Origin: Paramecium sonneborni
Lineage: Eukaryota > Ciliophora > Oligohymenophorea > Peniculida > Parameciidae
Assembly: GCA_905182985.1 (NCBI GenBank)
Contig: CAJJDN010000036.1
Coordinates: 1,549 to 65,548, forward strand
Reading direction: 5' to 3'
Length of the DNA stretch: 64,000 bases
Each line of letters begins with the position of its first letter. The stretch's first letter is position 1. The translations under genes and the position numbers were made by a program. A model generated the notes under the pieces. It ran no database searches and was not told the DNA's origin. It worked only from the letters and a program-made list of their open reading frames with translations. Positions 9,924 through 21,600 of this stretch are shown here, one piece after another.

Positions 9924-11977
9924 ATGAACAATACTGATTTTTTAATCAAACAAAGACAATTAATACATCAAAGTAAAAAGTCTTTTTCAAAAAAAAAAAC
10001 TATAGGTTGAAATAGAAGATTGTGTATTCTAAAGTTTAAGTGGAATATATTAATTGTTAATCAGATTTATATCTTCTCTAAATCAATCAACTAAATATAT
10101 TCTATAAATGAAAGAAGCTGATGTTAAATCAATCACTAAAGAATTGCAAAATTAATACATAAGTGAAATTTTAGAATTCAACGAATTCCGATTAAAAACT
10201 GAGGCCTAACGAAATTTTCAGAATTTAAAAGTTAAGGGTTTTGAAATTGTAAAGTAATTTTATAAAAGTATAATAAAAGCTAGAAATTTTAAGTGTAGCC
10301 CCTGTTATAGATGTAAAAGTCTAAGCTTTAAAGAATAACTTCTTATTGCATTACATGATTGCATTACAAGTCTGGTGATAAATTTAAAGTTTTAAATCTC
10401 TCTTAGAGTAAATTACAAGAGTTGAATCTAGAAGAATTATATATTGTTATTTTACCTAAATTACCTTAAAGTATAAAAAAAATAGAACTAGAAATACGCT
10501 GATCCACTTTAGTTTAAATTTAAACTTAACCAATATTTAATTTATTAACATACCAATATTAAATTGTATAGTCTTTTTAAAAATTTTTAGTAAGAAAGTA
10601 TTGGAAAATAAAATCATCGATGCATAATTAGCACAGTATTTAAGAGTTTTGAGTCGCTTGGCAGCAATTTTGGATATTAATATACAAAATGAAAATGGTG
10701 ATACAGCTCTAAATTTGTCATTAAAAACTGACAATTTATTTTCTGTTAGGCATTTAATAGAATTAGAAGCTTAGTTAGAATAGGGAAGTTATTAAGGAAA
10801 TAATTCCACTCTTGCTTTAGAAAATAACTTACCTAATATTTAAATTTAATTTATCCAAAATTAAATTCTTCAATATTTACTGAAGATATGTATGGAAATT
10901 CTCCATTACATTATTTAAACAAATTTAATTATGATGATATTATCGCAAAACTCATAATAAAAGCAAATCATTAAAATTAGATAAATTGATCAAATAAAAA
11001 TTTTATCAAACATTTTGTTAACTTTACATTTATCAGGCCAACAATATTTGTTTAATTATGTAGGTTTCTTAATAACTGATAATATTTTTATTTAATATGA
11101 ATGTTTCAATATTGATAATATTTATATTTATGATAATTTTAGTAAATTTAATTATTCATAATTAGCAATTAATGTAATAAAAATTAAATACGTAAAATTA
11201 TGATAATCAAAATTTTATCTCAGGAGATAACTCCTGTACTTTCAGTAAAATTCATAAATAGAATTAGAATTTTTTTATTGGAGCAATTATTTTATTTGGG
11301 AATCTGATAAAAAAATTTTATTTAAATTCTTGTCGAATTGTTAAAATAATTCACAAAACAAATCATCTGAAAAATCTTATTTAAATGGGAGGGACTAATT
11401 TTAATGTTAAATTATCAATAGTCTTTATTATGTAATATAACGAAATCCTTTAATATAGATTGCATGATTAAAATAATTAATCTTACAATTTTTCAGGCAA
11501 TAATGCTCTTACTTATTAGTTAAGAATATAGATACATAAACAGTCCTTTTTCATTAAATAATATACTAATTGATTTACTTTTGAGTTATTCAGCATTCGA
11601 AATATACCCTTTAGTTAACTCTTTGTCTGAGATAATTATGATAAATAAAGTATCTACAATTTAGTTTATTTTTACTTATAAATAGCTGCACTTATTAAAA
11701 AGATTTAAAAACATTAAAAATGCCTTGAAGACTTTAATTTAAGTTGTTCTATAATTAAAATTAATTAATTCTAGCTTTTAACTCATCTAATATAGCCACA
11801 CATCAAAGTTATAAGATAGGAAAAAATTATGTTATGTAAGTCAATTTTAATTTCTAAGCCACTTTAAAGAATAAAGATCTTATTATAATAGCAAAATTCT
11901 AGTTATAATTTTCTGATCATAATCTTATTTTGAATATTTATGATTATCATTATGAAATATAATTAATTAAACAAATA
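9924..11977 (+). CDS. Ankyrin-repeat-like open region, frames disrupted
   Basis: From ATG at 9924 several long TGA-free stretches follow but switch frame repeatedly. Ankyrin-like pieces are visible: DINIQNENGDTALNLSLKTD near 10680, FTEDMYGNSPLHYLNKFNYD near 10890, SGNNALTYQLRI near 11490 and LAFNSSNIATHQSYKIG near 11780. I could not place introns that fuse them. Either this is a fast-evolving ankyrin protein with unrecognised introns, or a decaying gene. The last frame runs without a stop into the small membrane-protein ORF at 11978, so that ORF may be its C-terminus. Confidence 0.35.
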
Positions 11978-12142
11978 ATGAGTCTTTCAACTGATTAATT
12001 TATTGTGATAGCAGTGCTTCTTTCTCTATTTGGAGGATTAGCTTTTTATTTCATTTGGGCAAACAAACAAATGTATAAAAAGGGACTTCATGATTTAATG
12101 GATAAGAAAAAAAAGAAGAAAGAAAAATGGGAATTTGATTGA
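11978..12142 (+). CDS. Small single-pass membrane protein
   Basis: The 54-residue frame begins MSLSTDQFIVIAVLLSLFGG and continues through a hydrophobic segment to WANKQMYKKG, ending in a poly-lysine stretch and EKWEFD before TGA. One TM helix followed by a basic tail suggests N-out/C-in topology. It has its own ATG but is in frame with the preceding ankyrin-like region, so it could be that protein's C-terminal anchor. The stop lies 38 bp from the convergent hydrolase gene's stop. Confidence 0.5.
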
Positions 12143-12180
12143 TTTATAGTTATTATGTAAAAATGAATAAAAATTATTAA

Positions 12181-13475
12181 TCACATACAAAAATCAATTA
12201 GATATTCATCACTAAGAGATGCTTACTAAAGTTATATTTTAGTATTCTTTTAAGAAAATGAACCTGGCCAATATTGAGTAGAAGAGATTAGTTTAGGTAA
12301 ATATCCAAGATGTTTATAACATTTAGCAACTAATTCAGAGCAAAAATAGGTTCTATTTTTATACTCTTCGTTTTTTGAATGTTCTTCTGTGACAACAATA
12401 GATTTTTATATTAATAATTTTGATGGTGTGCAGGAATACTTTTTTCCTAAGTTCTCTTTTACAAAATCTGAAAGCTTGACTTTAAAATCAACAGATCTAT
12501 TGGTTTACAATTTACGATAGACAACTCTAAAAATAGAGATGAAATAATTATACTTTTCATACATAGAATACCATTTTCTGAGATTAAAGGTGCTCCATCT
12601 ACATAATGCAACACCACTAGATGGCAAGGCTTCAAATATAAATAATTCATTCTCAATTTTAAGAAGTAAGCCCACATGATCGAAATCATCTTAGGTAAGT
12701 GCTCTTTGGACATAACAATTAATATCCTTTCCTCTAAATAAAATGATATCACCATCATCCCCTTCCTCCTCTAGTTATTAGGCTGAAATTCTTTCATGCT
12801 TAAAATATTTTGAATAAAAGATACCCTCCAATATCTTTAATACTTGCATAAAGAAGTTAGTTAATTGAGAAAACCAAGAGAATCGTGTAAATGAATTTTT
12901 ATTATATTGAACCATTTTCGGGTATCTTCTTGTTAATAACCTTTAAATTGGAAAACTTTCTCAATTTTCCCAACAGGTTTGATTCTAATAAAATAAATTG
13001 ATGATTTGTACATGAATTCAATAATATTCCCATATTTATCTTTAATTTCAATAAGTTAATATGATTAAACATCAAAATTGAGAACACCTTCTAATTGTTT
13101 TTGTTCCTTTGAGTAATACCTAAAAACGCGATTAACTATTGAACATTGTCTTTCCTTATAACCTTGAACCCAGTGAGGACTTTTTTTAAATAAAACACCA
13201 AAACATGGTTCAATTCTATTTCTAATAATCGATGTCAAATTGGCATTATGAATATCATCATTATTATCAGAACCTTGGACTGGACAAAGAATTAAGGAGA
13301 CTTGTGAATTTTTATTATCATCAGAAACTTTTTAGTTTTAATTTTAAGTTAGTGAAATAGTTTATCTAAATTCTTATTCATGATAACTATTCATGATTGC
13401 TTGTTAGACGAGCTTTTCATTACAAGTTATATTATTCTTTTATTAATGAGTTTCCGTGCCAGTAATTGAATCCAT
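12181..13475 (-). CDS. PH-domain protein with YiiX/NlpC-P60-like hydrolase domain
   Basis: After a Gln-rich N-terminus, a PH domain spans roughly residues 85-230: GVLFKKSPHWVQGYKERQCS, then VFRYYSKEQKQLEGVLNFDV and the final helix QQEDTRKWFNIIK. The C-terminal half is a permuted NlpC/P60 (YiiX/PPPDE-like) fold: DDGDIILFRGKD, DFDHVGLLLKIENELFIFEA with the candidate catalytic His, and YFCSELVAKCYKHLGYL with the candidate catalytic Cys. A frame change is required just after the PH helix (near 12880) and no intron explains it; an indel or two overlapping ORFs are possible. The family hydrolyses peptide, amide or ester bonds; PH suggests membrane lipid targeting. The substrate is unknown. Confidence 0.65.
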
Positions 13476-13507
13476 TAATAATATAATAATAAATGTATTT
13501 GTTAATC

Positions 13508-14717
13508 TCAACTTAATTAGAGTCTTTCTCTAAGATATTCCTTAAGAGTAACAATCTTGTCTTAGATGTGATCTGAGATTCTGGAAATCAAATCTTGTAA
13601 TTGGACTCTTGCTTAGGTTTCCATCTAATAGATATCTTATTATTATCTGCACCATTAATCTTATCCTTCTAAATTAGACTATTAAATGATATTAGATTTA
13701 AATACTTAATTTCTCTCAACTTCAGCTGAATGATATTCTACTTTACCTTATGATTCTTCAATAATACTCTAATAATTTAAGATGGCTTATTCAAGATTCT
13801 ATCTTTAATCAGACCTTTAATTTATTTAATAAAATAAAATACAAAGTATTTCTCTCGTTAGTTAAGTCAGACAAGAATTATTACCAATTCAAACTTTGTT
13901 ATTTTTCAATATCTTCGTCACTTGATTTGCTTTCAACAATTTGAACTCTTAAATTGGACAACAATTACAAGACTTTCTTTGCTGTATCAGAATCAGATTT
14001 AGCTGACAATTATGTCATCATAGTTAGAATAGGTTAGAAAAGTAATCCACTTGATGTTGATTAACTAATATAAATATATTATATTACTTCTATAATCTAG
14101 ATAACACTTTGTTAAATCTTCCTTTAACTTAAATAAATGAAGATCCTCCTGAAAGATGCTCAATCAATGCATAAGCTTCATCAATAGCTGCAATAGCTTC
14201 AGTGTGATCCTTAATTTTAGATTAAAATTCAGCATATTGTAAGTCTCTTTCACTTTATCCTGCATTTGTTTTCTTTGAATTCTCTTCAATCTCAACAGAC
14301 ACTTCTGCAATTTTGTTTAGAGATCTTTACAAATTATTTGTATTCTCATCAACAATTTTGTTATGAGCTTTCAATTAACTTTAATGATATGCTAAGTTAG
14401 TAGAAAAGTCATGAAGTAATCTATTGCATGAAGCTTATGTATTTTAGATATAAAGATCTGAGTCTTTTTGCTCTTGTTCTAACATGAATCTAGGTATAAC
14501 ATCTTTGATACCTTATATTATTGATATAACTTTAGATTTCATGTACAGGGGAACCTGTAGCTAGACTGATTTAGATGGCATTCAAGAATGTTTTTCCCAT
14601 ATGATTGTCATCTATTTCTGCAAGCACAACTTTTGGATCTGTAGTCATTTTACTTAAAGCCTAAATCATTAGAGACTATTATACCAAGCTAATCAACAGC
14701 ACTAGCATGATTCTCAT
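13508..14717 (-). CDS. Trichocyst matrix protein
   Basis: A signal peptide (MRIMLVLLISLVQQSLMIQA) opens a protein of about 378 residues once introns of 22, 23 and 28 nt are removed. It is largely alpha-helical with the TMP layout: N-terminal helices (FLNAIQISLATGSPVHEIQS), a middle with EEAYALIEHL-type helix then LSGGSSFIQ (a typical processing-site neighbourhood), and a C-terminal half with RVQIVESKSSDEDIEK and RVQLQDLISRISDHIQDKIV. Trichocyst matrix proteins are processed precursors that assemble the crystalline extrusive core of secretory trichocysts. The third intron seems to end AAG rather than TAG. Its start codon is only 29 bp from the divergent BTB gene's start. Confidence 0.8.
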
Positions 14718-14757
14718 TTTTATATATAATAAATTAAAAACGAATTATGCTAGTGCT
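14698..14757. repeat. 11-bp inverted repeat carrying two divergent starts
   Basis: AGCACTAGCAT at 14698-14708 is the exact reverse complement of ATGCTAGTGCT at 14747-14757. The left arm lies in the trichocyst gene (codons 4-7, reading MLVL on the minus strand) and the right arm is the first codons of the BTB gene (MLVL on the plus strand). Only 29 bp separate the two ATGs. Confidence 0.8.
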
Positions 14758-16039
14758 CAAATTTAATGATATAATCACAAAACAAGTTTAACAATAATAA
14801 CAATAATACTAATACTTCAAGATAATCCTATCTCGGCATTCTAACAAACAGTTCAATATCAAAAAAGCCTATACAAAATTCTCAGGCAGATGGTCAAAAG
14901 GTAACGATCCTGAAAGACAAATTGATTTTGTTTAGGAGAATTTAGATGTTAACATAGTTTCTAAACTTATGGAGGCTTTTAATGGCGAAGAAATTATCTT
15001 GAATACACCATAAGAAATATATGAAATGTACTATATACTTCATTTCTTTCAGATTCAGGAACTTTAAAGTTAGATTGAGAACTTTCTTGTCTAAGATAAA
15101 TCAAATATATTAATTAGTTATTAAATATCTGAATTATATGAAAAGGAACAATTAACTAATTTTTGTTTCAATTATTTCAAAGAATATGGATTCTTGGGTA
15201 TTTTTAATAAAAAAGTGGATTCAGAGGTTGTAAGGAAACACATCTATAAGAATAAAAACAGGCTTGTTCCTATACATTATCTCTATCTCTAAACTAATTT
15301 ATTTAAGAAGTTATTATGTTTGCACAATTATTTAGCTTAAGAAAATTTTGATAGCAATAAATTTTTAGATTAATTTTAAATTGCTTTATTAATAAGTGAA
15401 TATTGTTTATGTAACGGTTACGACAGAATCAAATTACAAGAAATATTTTGTGATGTAGTAATTAAAGAATAAATTACAAATGAATAGAAATAAATCATCT
15501 TGATTGAATTTGAGAAATAATACAAAGCAAACTAAATTAAAACCATATCAAGCTTTTCTCAATCTGATGAAGATTATTCAGATACAACCACAGAAGGTTA
15601 ATTCAAAGAGTAAGACAGAGCATTTTATAATTCTCTTGAAATCAAGCCTATAGAAATTTTTAGAGGAACAGAGTTAAACATATAATTATTGATTGGATTG
15701 AAGAATTTATCATTTTAATTTAAAACTAAATTTGCAAGTTTTGGATTTTATGTATCTAAAAAAATTGAATTAAATAAATAAATAGAGGATGAATAACTTA
15801 AATTAGTAAATCTCACAACAAGAGTAGAATTGAATACAAGTTTAAGAGTGAATTGGATTAAATTTGATGAAAGTGGGTTGAATGTAAATAATCGATTAAT
15901 AATAATTGGATAAAAAGGGATTTGTAGATATGAAGATGATTTAATAGAACCAGTTGGTGAAATTAGATTAACTGGATGCCGTAATTTTAAAATAGAAGAA
16001 GTTTTAGTAAGGAATATTTATAATTGGCAATAAATTTGA
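14747..16039 (+). CDS. BTB/POZ-domain protein
   Basis: A single intron-free frame of about 430 residues starts at 14747, the only ATG that keeps the whole N-terminal domain in frame. Residues ~1-125 look like a divergent BTB domain: LSRHSNKQFNIKKAYTKFSG, then DVNIVSKLMEAFNGEEIILN and TPQEIYEMYYILHFFQIQEL followed by a terminal helix. A BACK-like helical region follows (IHYLYLQTNLFKKLLCLHNY), and the C-terminal ~150 residues are beta-rich (RVELNTSLRVNWIKFDESGL, GEIRLTGCRNFKIEEVLV). BTB proteins commonly dimerise or serve as CUL3 adaptors; that role is inferred. A glutamine run (TAA/CAA codons) sits near residue 15. Convergent with the exchanger gene, 26 bp between stops. Confidence 0.65.
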
Positions 16040-16065
16040 AATTTGGTTACAAAATAAAATATAAT

Positions 16066-17866
16066 TCAAATTTGTTATGATAATTCTTACATTTTAACGA
16101 TTAATGGAGATGTAGGTTTTTCTTCAATGGTTGGTAAAGATATGAAATCTTCATTTCTTTACTTGACTGATTCATCCTCACTAGTTTCACTAAAGGCTTT
16201 CTCATAAATTTCTTATAAGGTTTCCTTTTTAATTTATTTTTTTTCTTAATTGATTTATTCTTTACGTTTTTCATAATCAAAAATGAACCACCTTTTGAAA
16301 TAGTGTTCATCCATATATTTAATAATTTTTTAAGCTTCACTTAATTCTTTTTTTTTAGGAGAGTTTGTAATTACTGGAGTAGGAACCTCACTATTAGATT
16401 TACGTTCCTCCTCCTCTTATTATTTTTTAATCTATATATTTATAAAGAAAGGCATGGCTGTGCCAAAAATCAATGTAGTAACAATTACGATGTAGAGTAC
16501 ACAACTTTGAAGTATATTTATTTAGTTAATTTATAAGCCATCTGTTGGAGAAGCAGAGAGAGTTTCAATTAGAGCGAAAGCAACACTTCCTCTGACCATT
16601 CCAGCAAAACAACAGATGCTCATTTCATATTTAGTTAATTTCCAAACTTTAGGACCTTAAATACTAAAAATAGAAATAATATATTACGCTACAGATATCC
16701 ATTATACAATATAAATGCTTAAATATCTAGCAAGCATAACCACACCCAATTGTAAAAGAGTGAAAACCCATGATACTTCAACATAATAAAGATCTTAAGT
16801 AAGTGGGCTGTAATAAGTAGTTTGATTCCACATAGCAAATCCCAAAAAAACATAAAGAAATGCTTCTGCACCTAATGACAAAGATTCAAACGTAACTCTT
16901 GTTGTGACTCTACCTAACTGACTAATATTGTATCCTTAATAATGACTCATCATAATTCCTATCATTAATAAACTTATAACTCCACTCAAATTGAGCATCT
17001 CACATATTGAATAACCCATATAAGCCATTAAGAATGCAAACACTGTTTCAGTAGTTGTAGTTTTTGTCAAAAATCTGCATTTCTTAAAACACCAAGTAGA
17101 AAATAATCCAACAAAAACACCAATCAATAAAGAAATTATACAGTTTTCTAAGAATCGACCAATAAATTCAAACGGAGTGTACCATTCAAAGGATTTTCCA
17201 CTTTATTATAATATTGTCACTGCTTGAAAGATTATAATAGAAACAGCATCATTAACCATGCCTTCTCCAAAAACAACACTAAACAATTTAGGATATTATT
17301 GAGATGGAATTAAGTTTAGAGCTGCAACAGAATCCGTTGCACATATCGTTGCACTATATTTAATCATCTCATCATAACTCAATGAAAGATGTGAATCCAG
17401 ATTTGTTCCTAATCTAACCAATTCTATATTAATAATTCGTAAATTCTTACTCCATGAATTAAATGCAATTGTCAACGACAATGTTATTATAAAGTTAATT
17501 AATGTACTTAGAAATCCAAAAGAAACAATGTATTTGAAATTCTTAAGGAATTGCTTCTTTTTTAAATTGTATCCTCCAGAAAAAATTATTAATGGTAAAA
17601 GCAAATAAAAAAAGATTGTTGCATTCAATGAAAACTAAATAATAAGATTTTTCATACAAATTATGCATATGCATTCTCATCCATCCATTTCAATAACAGG
17701 CCTACAATCATTCCCATTATTATCCCAAAACTTGTTTCATGGATCAAATGGAACTAAGCAATGACGACTACATGAATACGTGAATTGATTTAAAGTATTC
17801 TCCAATTACTATGTAAATTACTATCACTATCATTAGTGCAAATGGGACTGCTCCATAATCTGACAT
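16066..17866 (-). CDS. Na+/H+ exchanger, CPA1 family
   Basis: Two introns (26, 23 nt) give about 583 residues. The membrane domain has about 11-12 hydrophobic segments and the diagnostic CPA1 motifs: LLPLIIFSGGYNLKKKQF, CATDSVAALNLIPS (ATDPVA-type ion-binding site, here with Ser), VVFGEGMVNDAVSIIIFQA, NLSGVISLLMIGIMMSHY and FAGMVRGSVAFALIETL with the conserved Arg. The cytosolic tail is short (~90 residues) and charged, ending LIVKMQELSQQI. It should exchange Na+ (or K+) for protons across plasma, endosomal or contractile-vacuole membranes; the short tail resembles organellar NHE6/8-type forms rather than NHE1, but I cannot place it precisely. Confidence 0.88.
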
Positions 17867-18155
17867 TCTTTTAATTATATTTATATTATATCAAATATTC
17901 TTAAATTTTATCATTCTATAATCTTTTCTCTAAATATCATTCAATCTTTAACATCTAATCAATCATTATACTTCTTTAAAATATTATTTCAATAACTGTT
18001 TAGATTAATTAATTTAAATAAAGATTAGAGAATTCTTAGGATTATTAAATTTGTAAAACAGAAAAGTAAATCTTGTCTATTTTTTAATCGGCAATTTAAT
18101 TTTATCAAATTGTTAATTTATTCTTAATATTTGTTTTACAACAAATTAAAACAAA

Positions 18156-19490
18156 ATGAATATGGCCGAAATATAAAACTGCTTCCTTTCTGAAAAAAAT
18201 TATAAAATGGCTCATCTATTGAAAAATAAAATTTAGGAGAATGATAAGTAATGATTTATTTTATTAAATCAGAGAAACAATCCATTTAGCGGTTTAAGCT
18301 GTCTGCGAAATTTTAACTAACAAAATATCATAACCAATACAAAAAGTATTGTCAATAAGAGTAAAAAAAAATTCAAGTATTCAGCTAGTTAAAGAAATGA
18401 TGGATTATCATATCTCTTTAGTAATTACTAAAGTTTCTATTCATATAATTCCAATCTTCTATTAAATATTATTAGAATATATTTAGAAGTAAATAAATAC
18501 AAAACATTATTTCACCGATTAGCTAGGTAGGAATAAATATTATCAAATAAGATGAGCAACTGATGGTTCTTGGAAAAACATTTATAAGATTAGTAAGTGA
18601 ATGTGTGTTTGTTTGGAATATTTGGCACCCACTTTTAGAAGGTCAATAGTCTTCATTTTAAAGAATGTATATAAATTCATTAAAAAAAGATATAATAAAT
18701 TAATTTAATTGGGGTTTGAATTTCCTAAACTTTTTTATTTTAATTAACAAAAAGTCAAAGAGTTTTATAAGTAATCCAAGGATAATATATTGACTTAAGC
18801 ATCTCCTAATGAAAAAGCTAATGATAATTAATCTGATTTTGATTGCATAAAATAAAAATTAGATAGAAATAAGTTTGTATTAGGGGATTTGCAGTTTATT
18901 AGAGATTCAGTAATTTGTAAGCTTTTTAAAATATCATTAAGAACTAAAAAATTGCACTCTTAATGCTAGTTAATAAAAATTCTTAACGAATTTTGAAAAA
19001 GCTTACTAAGAATATGAAAAAACAAAAAGATTTGATGACTTCATTATTACTATATAATCTATGTAATTTAAAATTCAATTTAAGTTGTTTAGAATATGAT
19101 AATGAAATGGAAGATAAATTAGTAATCTTTGAACCTTTTTAAAAGAAATATCAATTAAATGTGATTTATTTTAATCCATCAAAACAAGGAGGATATTCTA
19201 TTGATAAAATCAGTGCACTCCATTCTAATGATACTTTGATAGTATTAATCTTATTTTATGATAGTCTAAAAACTCATCTTCAAATCAAAAATACCAATAA
19301 TTAGAATATTTAAATTAGAAGAACAGGAGAATTGAATAATTATTAATTGAAAATTCTATTTTTGCAAAGCAGATCCAATTCTTTTAAGAATAAATCAATA
19401 ATCTCAAACAAAATCTTGAATAAATTAATAGGTGATAAATAATAGTTTCAAGGTTATAATTAATTGATATAATATTTTATATGATTTTAT
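18156..19490 (+). pseudogene. Otubain-like (OTU, peptidase C65) locus, degenerate
   Basis: The N-terminal frame reads MNMAEIQNCFLSEKNYKMAH and continues helical to about 18420. At ~18535 NKYYQIR, TGA, ATDGS resembles the otubain active-site strand (..IR.DGNCFYRAF); the expected Cys position reads Trp in this frame, and the following TFIRLVSECVFVWNIW helix is in another frame. Later, KYQLNVIYFNPSKQGGYSID and LIVLILFYDSLKTHLQI recall the final otubain strands, where His normally precedes YD but Phe is found. In-frame TGA, several frame changes and both catalytic residues changed suggest a decayed deubiquitinase. The family assignment rests on faint motifs. Confidence 0.35.
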
Positions 19491-20215
19491 TAACTAGAGA
19501 GCATCTTCATGAATAAAATAAAAAGCTTACTGAAGAAAATTAAAAATTAGAGTTAACTGTTTGCAGTCTCAATAGATAAATAACAAATTTAACAATCTTT
19601 ATTGATAAATCAAAAAAACTTTAAGAAATGGTGAATTTACTGAATTAAGAGTTGAGTAATCTAAAGAGAGATAATTTCTGTTTGTAAGAAGCTCTTCTTA
19701 CTTTAAAATAATCATAAAATGCAAAAAATAATTCATAAACAGAAGAAGAACTGTAATTAGAAATGGATAAAGTAAAGTAGCATTATGACGATGAATTAAA
19801 TATATTAAAGCAAGAAAATTACAAATTGCATCGTATGATTAAAGATTTGAATGATAAGTAAGTATATTCACTTGAGAAATCTGCAACAAAATTAGTAGAA
19901 ATTGGAAATAAAATTGATAAAAAATTGGGCGAGTAAAATCATCGAAGAATTTTGAGCAATCCAACTTTATAATCACCTAAAGGAATGACAGAGGAAATAT
20001 ATTAAAATTTAATATAGAAGCTTACAAATTAATCAGAGGAGAAATCTATTTTATCTTCAAGGTATTTTCAATATTAAACATATAGATCAAAGGCTAAGCT
20101 TTAAGATTCTGGTCTTTTTACTAAGTCTTAACCAAAAGCAATTCCTTCTCTTGGTATTAACAGCTATTAATTAGAATAATTGTTACCAAACCTTGTAAAC
20201 GTTATCAAAAAATGA
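19491..20215 (+). CDS. Coiled-coil protein
   Basis: An intron-free frame of about 241 residues starts MILLTREHLHEQNKKLTEEN. Roughly residues 5-140 are a continuous coiled coil (KLELTVCSLNRQITNLTI, ELSNLKRDNFCLQEALLT, ELQLEMDKVKQHYDDELN), and the C-terminal part is Ser/Gln-rich and disordered (SPKGMTEEIYQNLIQKLT). It could be the tail of the otubain-like locus rather than a separate gene, because in this family coiled coils are common partners. The stop at 20213 is only 9 bp before the next ATG, in the same frame. Confidence 0.55.
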
Positions 20216-20224
20216 TTATAATTA

Positions 20225-21393
20225 ATGTTATCTACATCTGCATCTTCAGTTTCATATAGGCAAAAAGGAAAGTTGCCTTCTGCTAATAGTAAACTATACA
20301 AAGGATTTGTACATGATGCTACTAGTAAATTGTCGGTAGGATCAATACCTGCGAAATTGGAACTTATTATATATAGAGATTAAAGCACAAAAGCATTTGG
20401 ATCTAGTGAACCAAGATTTAAATAATAAATGCCTGATAATCCAGGTCCTTAAGAATATGATTGTGGTTTATATTAGTTTGGTAAAGTCCAATCAGAATCA
20501 ATTTCTAATAAGGGAACTGGAGGATTAGCATGTTCTTAAGAAAGAAATGTTTTTGCTCCAAAATATGTAAATTCAGGTCCTGGACCTGGATAATATAATT
20601 CAAATCAAAGCCTTAATTCTTCATAGTCAACTAACAATCCTTCATTTTTTATGAGACAATAATAATAAAAGAGTGTTGAAAAGGTTGAAGTGATAAATCC
20701 TGGACCAGGAGAGTATAATTACTGTATTAAATTAGATATGATATGCCTCAACCTAAAAAAGCGAATGTAGTTAAATATGTGTTTTCATCTAAAACCTTAA
20801 GAGGTTAATTTCAAAATAAACCAGATAATCCTCCTCCAGGTTAATATGAAGTCTAAAATTAATTATCAAAACCTGAACATAAAGGACCAACATCAAGTTA
20901 AATATATTTTTATTTAGGTTTTTATCCTGATGGAGCTTAACTAAGAGAAATAACACCATAATAACAAATAGTAGCAATGATGCTAAACGATAAAGATAAA
21001 TAAAATGATAAAATATTACCAGGACCTGGTGATTATGAAATTAAATTTCCTACTTTTGATCCAGATTATATTGTAAAAAAAGAATTATCATCTTTTGCAA
21101 TTCAACCTGGAAAAGATCGCTTTGGAAGATAAGAAAGAGAATAAGAACCAGAAAAAATAGGACCAGGTATTTAAAATAATATATATAAAATAAAAGGATC
21201 TTATTAACTGCCTAGTAAATTTGATGAAATAGCAAAAGATAAATTGTTAGTCTCAGGTAATGTGTTCATGTCTGAGAGTTTAAGATAACCATATGGAGAT
21301 TTTGATAAGAAATTGGGACCTAATCCAAAAAGCCCTTATATTTTACCAAAAAAAAAGAATTTTCATTTTAATCTACAAAGAAAATGGGTCTGA
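20225..21393 (+). CDS. PG-rich repeat (SHIPPO/STPG-type) axonemal protein
   Basis: Repeated proline-glycine signatures are spread through the protein: DNPGPQEYD, SGPGPGQYNS, NPGPGEYNY, DNPPPGQYEV, LPGPGDYEI and IGPGIQNNIY. They are separated by strand-like pieces such as KAFGSSEPRFKQQMP and SSFYPDGAQLRE. This is the ODF3/SHIPPO/STPG pattern of proteins that lie on or inside ciliary microtubules. A 21-nt stretch near 20900 starting GTT and ending TAG may be an intron whose length is a multiple of three, so frame is kept either way. One frame change near 20725 (after GEYNY) is unexplained. Length is about 380 residues. Confidence 0.7.
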
Positions 21394-21600
21394 CTATTTT
21401 GATTGTTTTTTAATCCATTAAATTTATATCATTTTATGTTATACAAGCTCTAATATATCTTAGTAATTATAAAATGCATTCTAATTAAAACATTTTAGTT
21501 TTTCTTGAAGATTACTTATGACATATTTAATATATTGAAAGGATTGATGATCATTTTGAAATAAATCTGAAATAACATTAATTAATAATTTCATAATTAA

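Noticed and set aside
12459..12758. 99-residue ORF MMVISFYLEERILI...
   Set aside because: It is a shifted frame of the NlpC/P60-like domain, whose true frame contains DFDHVGLLLK.
16101..16340. Lysine-rich ORF MKLKKLLNIWMNTIS...
   Set aside because: It is a shadow of the exchanger's cytosolic tail in another frame.
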